Origin: Lates calcarifer
Lineage: Eukaryota > Chordata > Actinopteri > Centropomidae
Assembly (NCBI RefSeq): GCF_001640805.2
Contig: NC_066845.1
Coordinates: forward strand, 24,520,171-24,584,170
Direction: 5' to 3'
Length of the DNA stretch: 64,000 nucleotides
A model generated the notes under the pieces. The model searched no databases and had not been told where the DNA came from. It was given only the letters and a program-made list of their open reading frames with translations. Shown in pieces: positions 62,201 through 64,000 of the stretch. Position 1 is the first letter of the stretch; each line of letters starts with the position of its first letter. A program made the translations under genes and the position numbers.

Positions 62201-64000
62201 TCACCTCACTGAATCCCCATCCTAACTCAGAAATCCATAACAGTAATGCTGTACAAGAGTAATTTTGGGTTAAAAACAAAAGTGATAAAAATTTGCTTCT
62301 GGGAAACCAAAATATTTTAACTATTGCTAAAAATTAATGAATAATTGAGACAAATATCTGTGCTCAACATAACCATGATTATCATTTTGGTTGTAATCGT
62401 TTAGCCCAAATATGTTCACACACATTATGAGGGCTCCTTTTCCATTTGGGGTCTGAAAGCTGGTCCTGACGAAGCCCCTTTATATGTTAATTTCAGGGTT
62501 AAAACTTGCTTTTTGTTTAAGATTAGAGTAACAGCGAGGCGGTGGTTATGGTTCAGGTTAGGTAAAGTCTCCAGGGAATGCATTTATGTCTTTTCAGCTT
62601 CCTTCCTCACAGATATCAGCATAATCAACATAAACCGAAGAGGTTGAGCCACCAACCACCTAATCCCTGCTTGATTACCTGCTTCAAGCAGCCCACTCTT
62701 CACACGAACAGACAGCCAAACGTACACGAGACTGAAAAAGCCTATGCAGTGTTGTGTGTGTGTGTGTATTTGTGTGTCCTTGTAGACTACATCTCTGCCT
62801 TCTCAATCTTACAACCACTTTGTTTTGAAGAGGGCCAGTGGAGCTGAGGGCAGCATCAGTGGATTTGGGGTGAAGATGAGGTGAGGGACGTGATCATTCA
62901 GCTGCATAAATGAATACATTACAGCCAGGGTTTGGTTCCAATACCCAGTTTCCAATTTGGATGTGGTTCCAACTTGGTAAAACACCTGAATTAATTGAGC
63001 TCTGGGTCTTAATGAAGTTTTAATCGCTCTCTTTTTGCAGTCTACGAGAAATTCAGGGTCGAGGATGTAAAGCTAAAAAAATATATATATAAATATGTAA
63101 GGTATTTGGTGAAACTTAATTTCAGTTTATGAATGCTAATGTTTGAGTTTAAGCTCTTTAATAAAAACTATTGGTAAATACAATTTTGAAAGAAGTTTTA
63201 TTCTTGAATTCAAGCCTTGTTTCATCATACTGTAGGTGCTGATAGTAAATGCACGGCTGTAGGATAGAGTAGTGGTTTCTAAAGTTGCACAGAAGGTATT
63301 TAGAGCATGACGATTAGAGTAAGAGCTTTTTAATAAGGTGTGGAAAGTGGCAATTTCATATAAAAAATGAGAGAAGATTTGAGGTGAAAAATCAGACGTT
63401 TTAAGAGTTAGTTCTTAAATCTTTTATTTAAAACCTCTTATACTCCAGACCTCGTTGTTCCACATCCTGCCTCAGTTAACCTGTCTGCTGAGGTAAGTTT
63501 AATCTTAGAGTTGGGTGTTGCACCAAGATTCCTTCATCCTTATTCTACTATGGCACAGATTACTCTTCATTAAATGTTTGTGCTAGACGATGACAATTAA
63601 AAAGGCTAACGTTATTGGATATAATTATCTTAAAGGTCAAGAATGCCAAATTAACAGATTGATTGGTTCAATGTGTTCTTCAAATAAAACAATAAAATTA
63701 CAATACAACTAACATTCCTGTAGATCCCTTTAAAGAGGCTATTTGTAAGTTTTCTCTGCCGGTGGTGAAGAGTTTTGACCTTTAAGAAGTCTTCTTCAGG
63801 GCAGTCTAGACGCTACAATGCTGTTAATGCTAACACTGGCTATGCAGCGACTGCAAAACTTACAATGCTTGGATGTCTTTTTTGAGACGTTCTGGCTCTG
63901 GTTCTGGTGTGAGGCCAGGATTGGTCTACACAACATCCACCTGAAAATGGTCCGGTCAAACGGACATGATCACAGACTTATATCTTCCCCTCCTGCCTGA
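59250..64000 (-). other. Intron 5' of the first visible C2A exon
   Basis: The exon with the initiator Met was not found here. The stretch is AT-rich and includes a dispersed repeat with an internal direct duplication (61500-62130) and a short (TG)n tract near 62753. Nothing else was recognised up to the window edge. Confidence 0.65.
61500..62130. mobile_element. Dispersed repeat with internal direct duplication
   Basis: AACAAGTCCTCCAACCTAAA occurs near 61525 and again near 61760 in similar context. Between and after them are GGCTTGGTTAGGTTTAGACA, GGTTCAAACGGGAACCGAAC and TTGTTGGACCATCCAGCCAC words that I associate with a teleost interspersed repeat. The class is not assigned. Confidence 0.5.

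Overview
This is a vertebrate genomic window, almost certainly from a teleost fish. It is AT-rich, has long introns with GT-AG boundaries, carries (CA)n, (GT)n and (GATA)n microsatellites, and contains tRNA-derived SINEs and other dispersed repeats of types I associate with teleosts. I see no bacterial, viral or CRISPR content.

The window holds part of one gene on the minus strand, so its 5' side is to the right. It is an orthologue of UNC13B (Munc13-2), a presynaptic vesicle-priming protein. Eight ordinary coding exons can be placed with consistent reading-frame phases: 59150-59249, 46866-46983, 45619-45742, 43478-43551, 42280-42337, 40450-40663, 22389-22682 and 22000-22087. The first three encode most of the N-terminal C2A domain. 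The next ones encode the UNC13B-type linker. The last encodes the calmodulin-binding helix. The initiator exon lies beyond the right edge, and the C1, C2B, MUN and C2C exons lie beyond the left edge.

The outstanding feature is one coding exon of about 15.6 kb, from 39822 to about 24184 (open as far as a TGA at 24048). It encodes about 5,200 residues. It enters the frame in phase 2, exactly where the 40450-40663 exon can also join 22389-22682, so it behaves as an optional giant cassette or an alternative ending. Most of it is low-complexity and presumably disordered, but it has clear internal order. From N to C there is: an acidic, tyrosine-rich head with a charged helix; about 25 copies of a short hydrophobic motif of the GLLSGLF type in Gln/Pro linkers; a roughly 460-residue Trp-rich island that looks folded; five copies of an APANSxK...SVGVPLVVE module; a Gln/Pro/Ser region; an acidic region; a second hydrophobic motif array (GLFSMFGG type); acidic VEK repeats; a GPRMA pentapeptide array; a polyglutamine run; and a Phe/Gly-rich tail.

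The rest is intronic. The 22 kb on the left has no recognisable exon. It contains an isolated CpG/GC-box/E-box cluster next to a long pyrimidine tract, plus SINE and other repeat fragments. The 12 kb intron between the first two C2A exons and the 4.7 kb at the right end are likewise repeat-bearing non-coding sequence.
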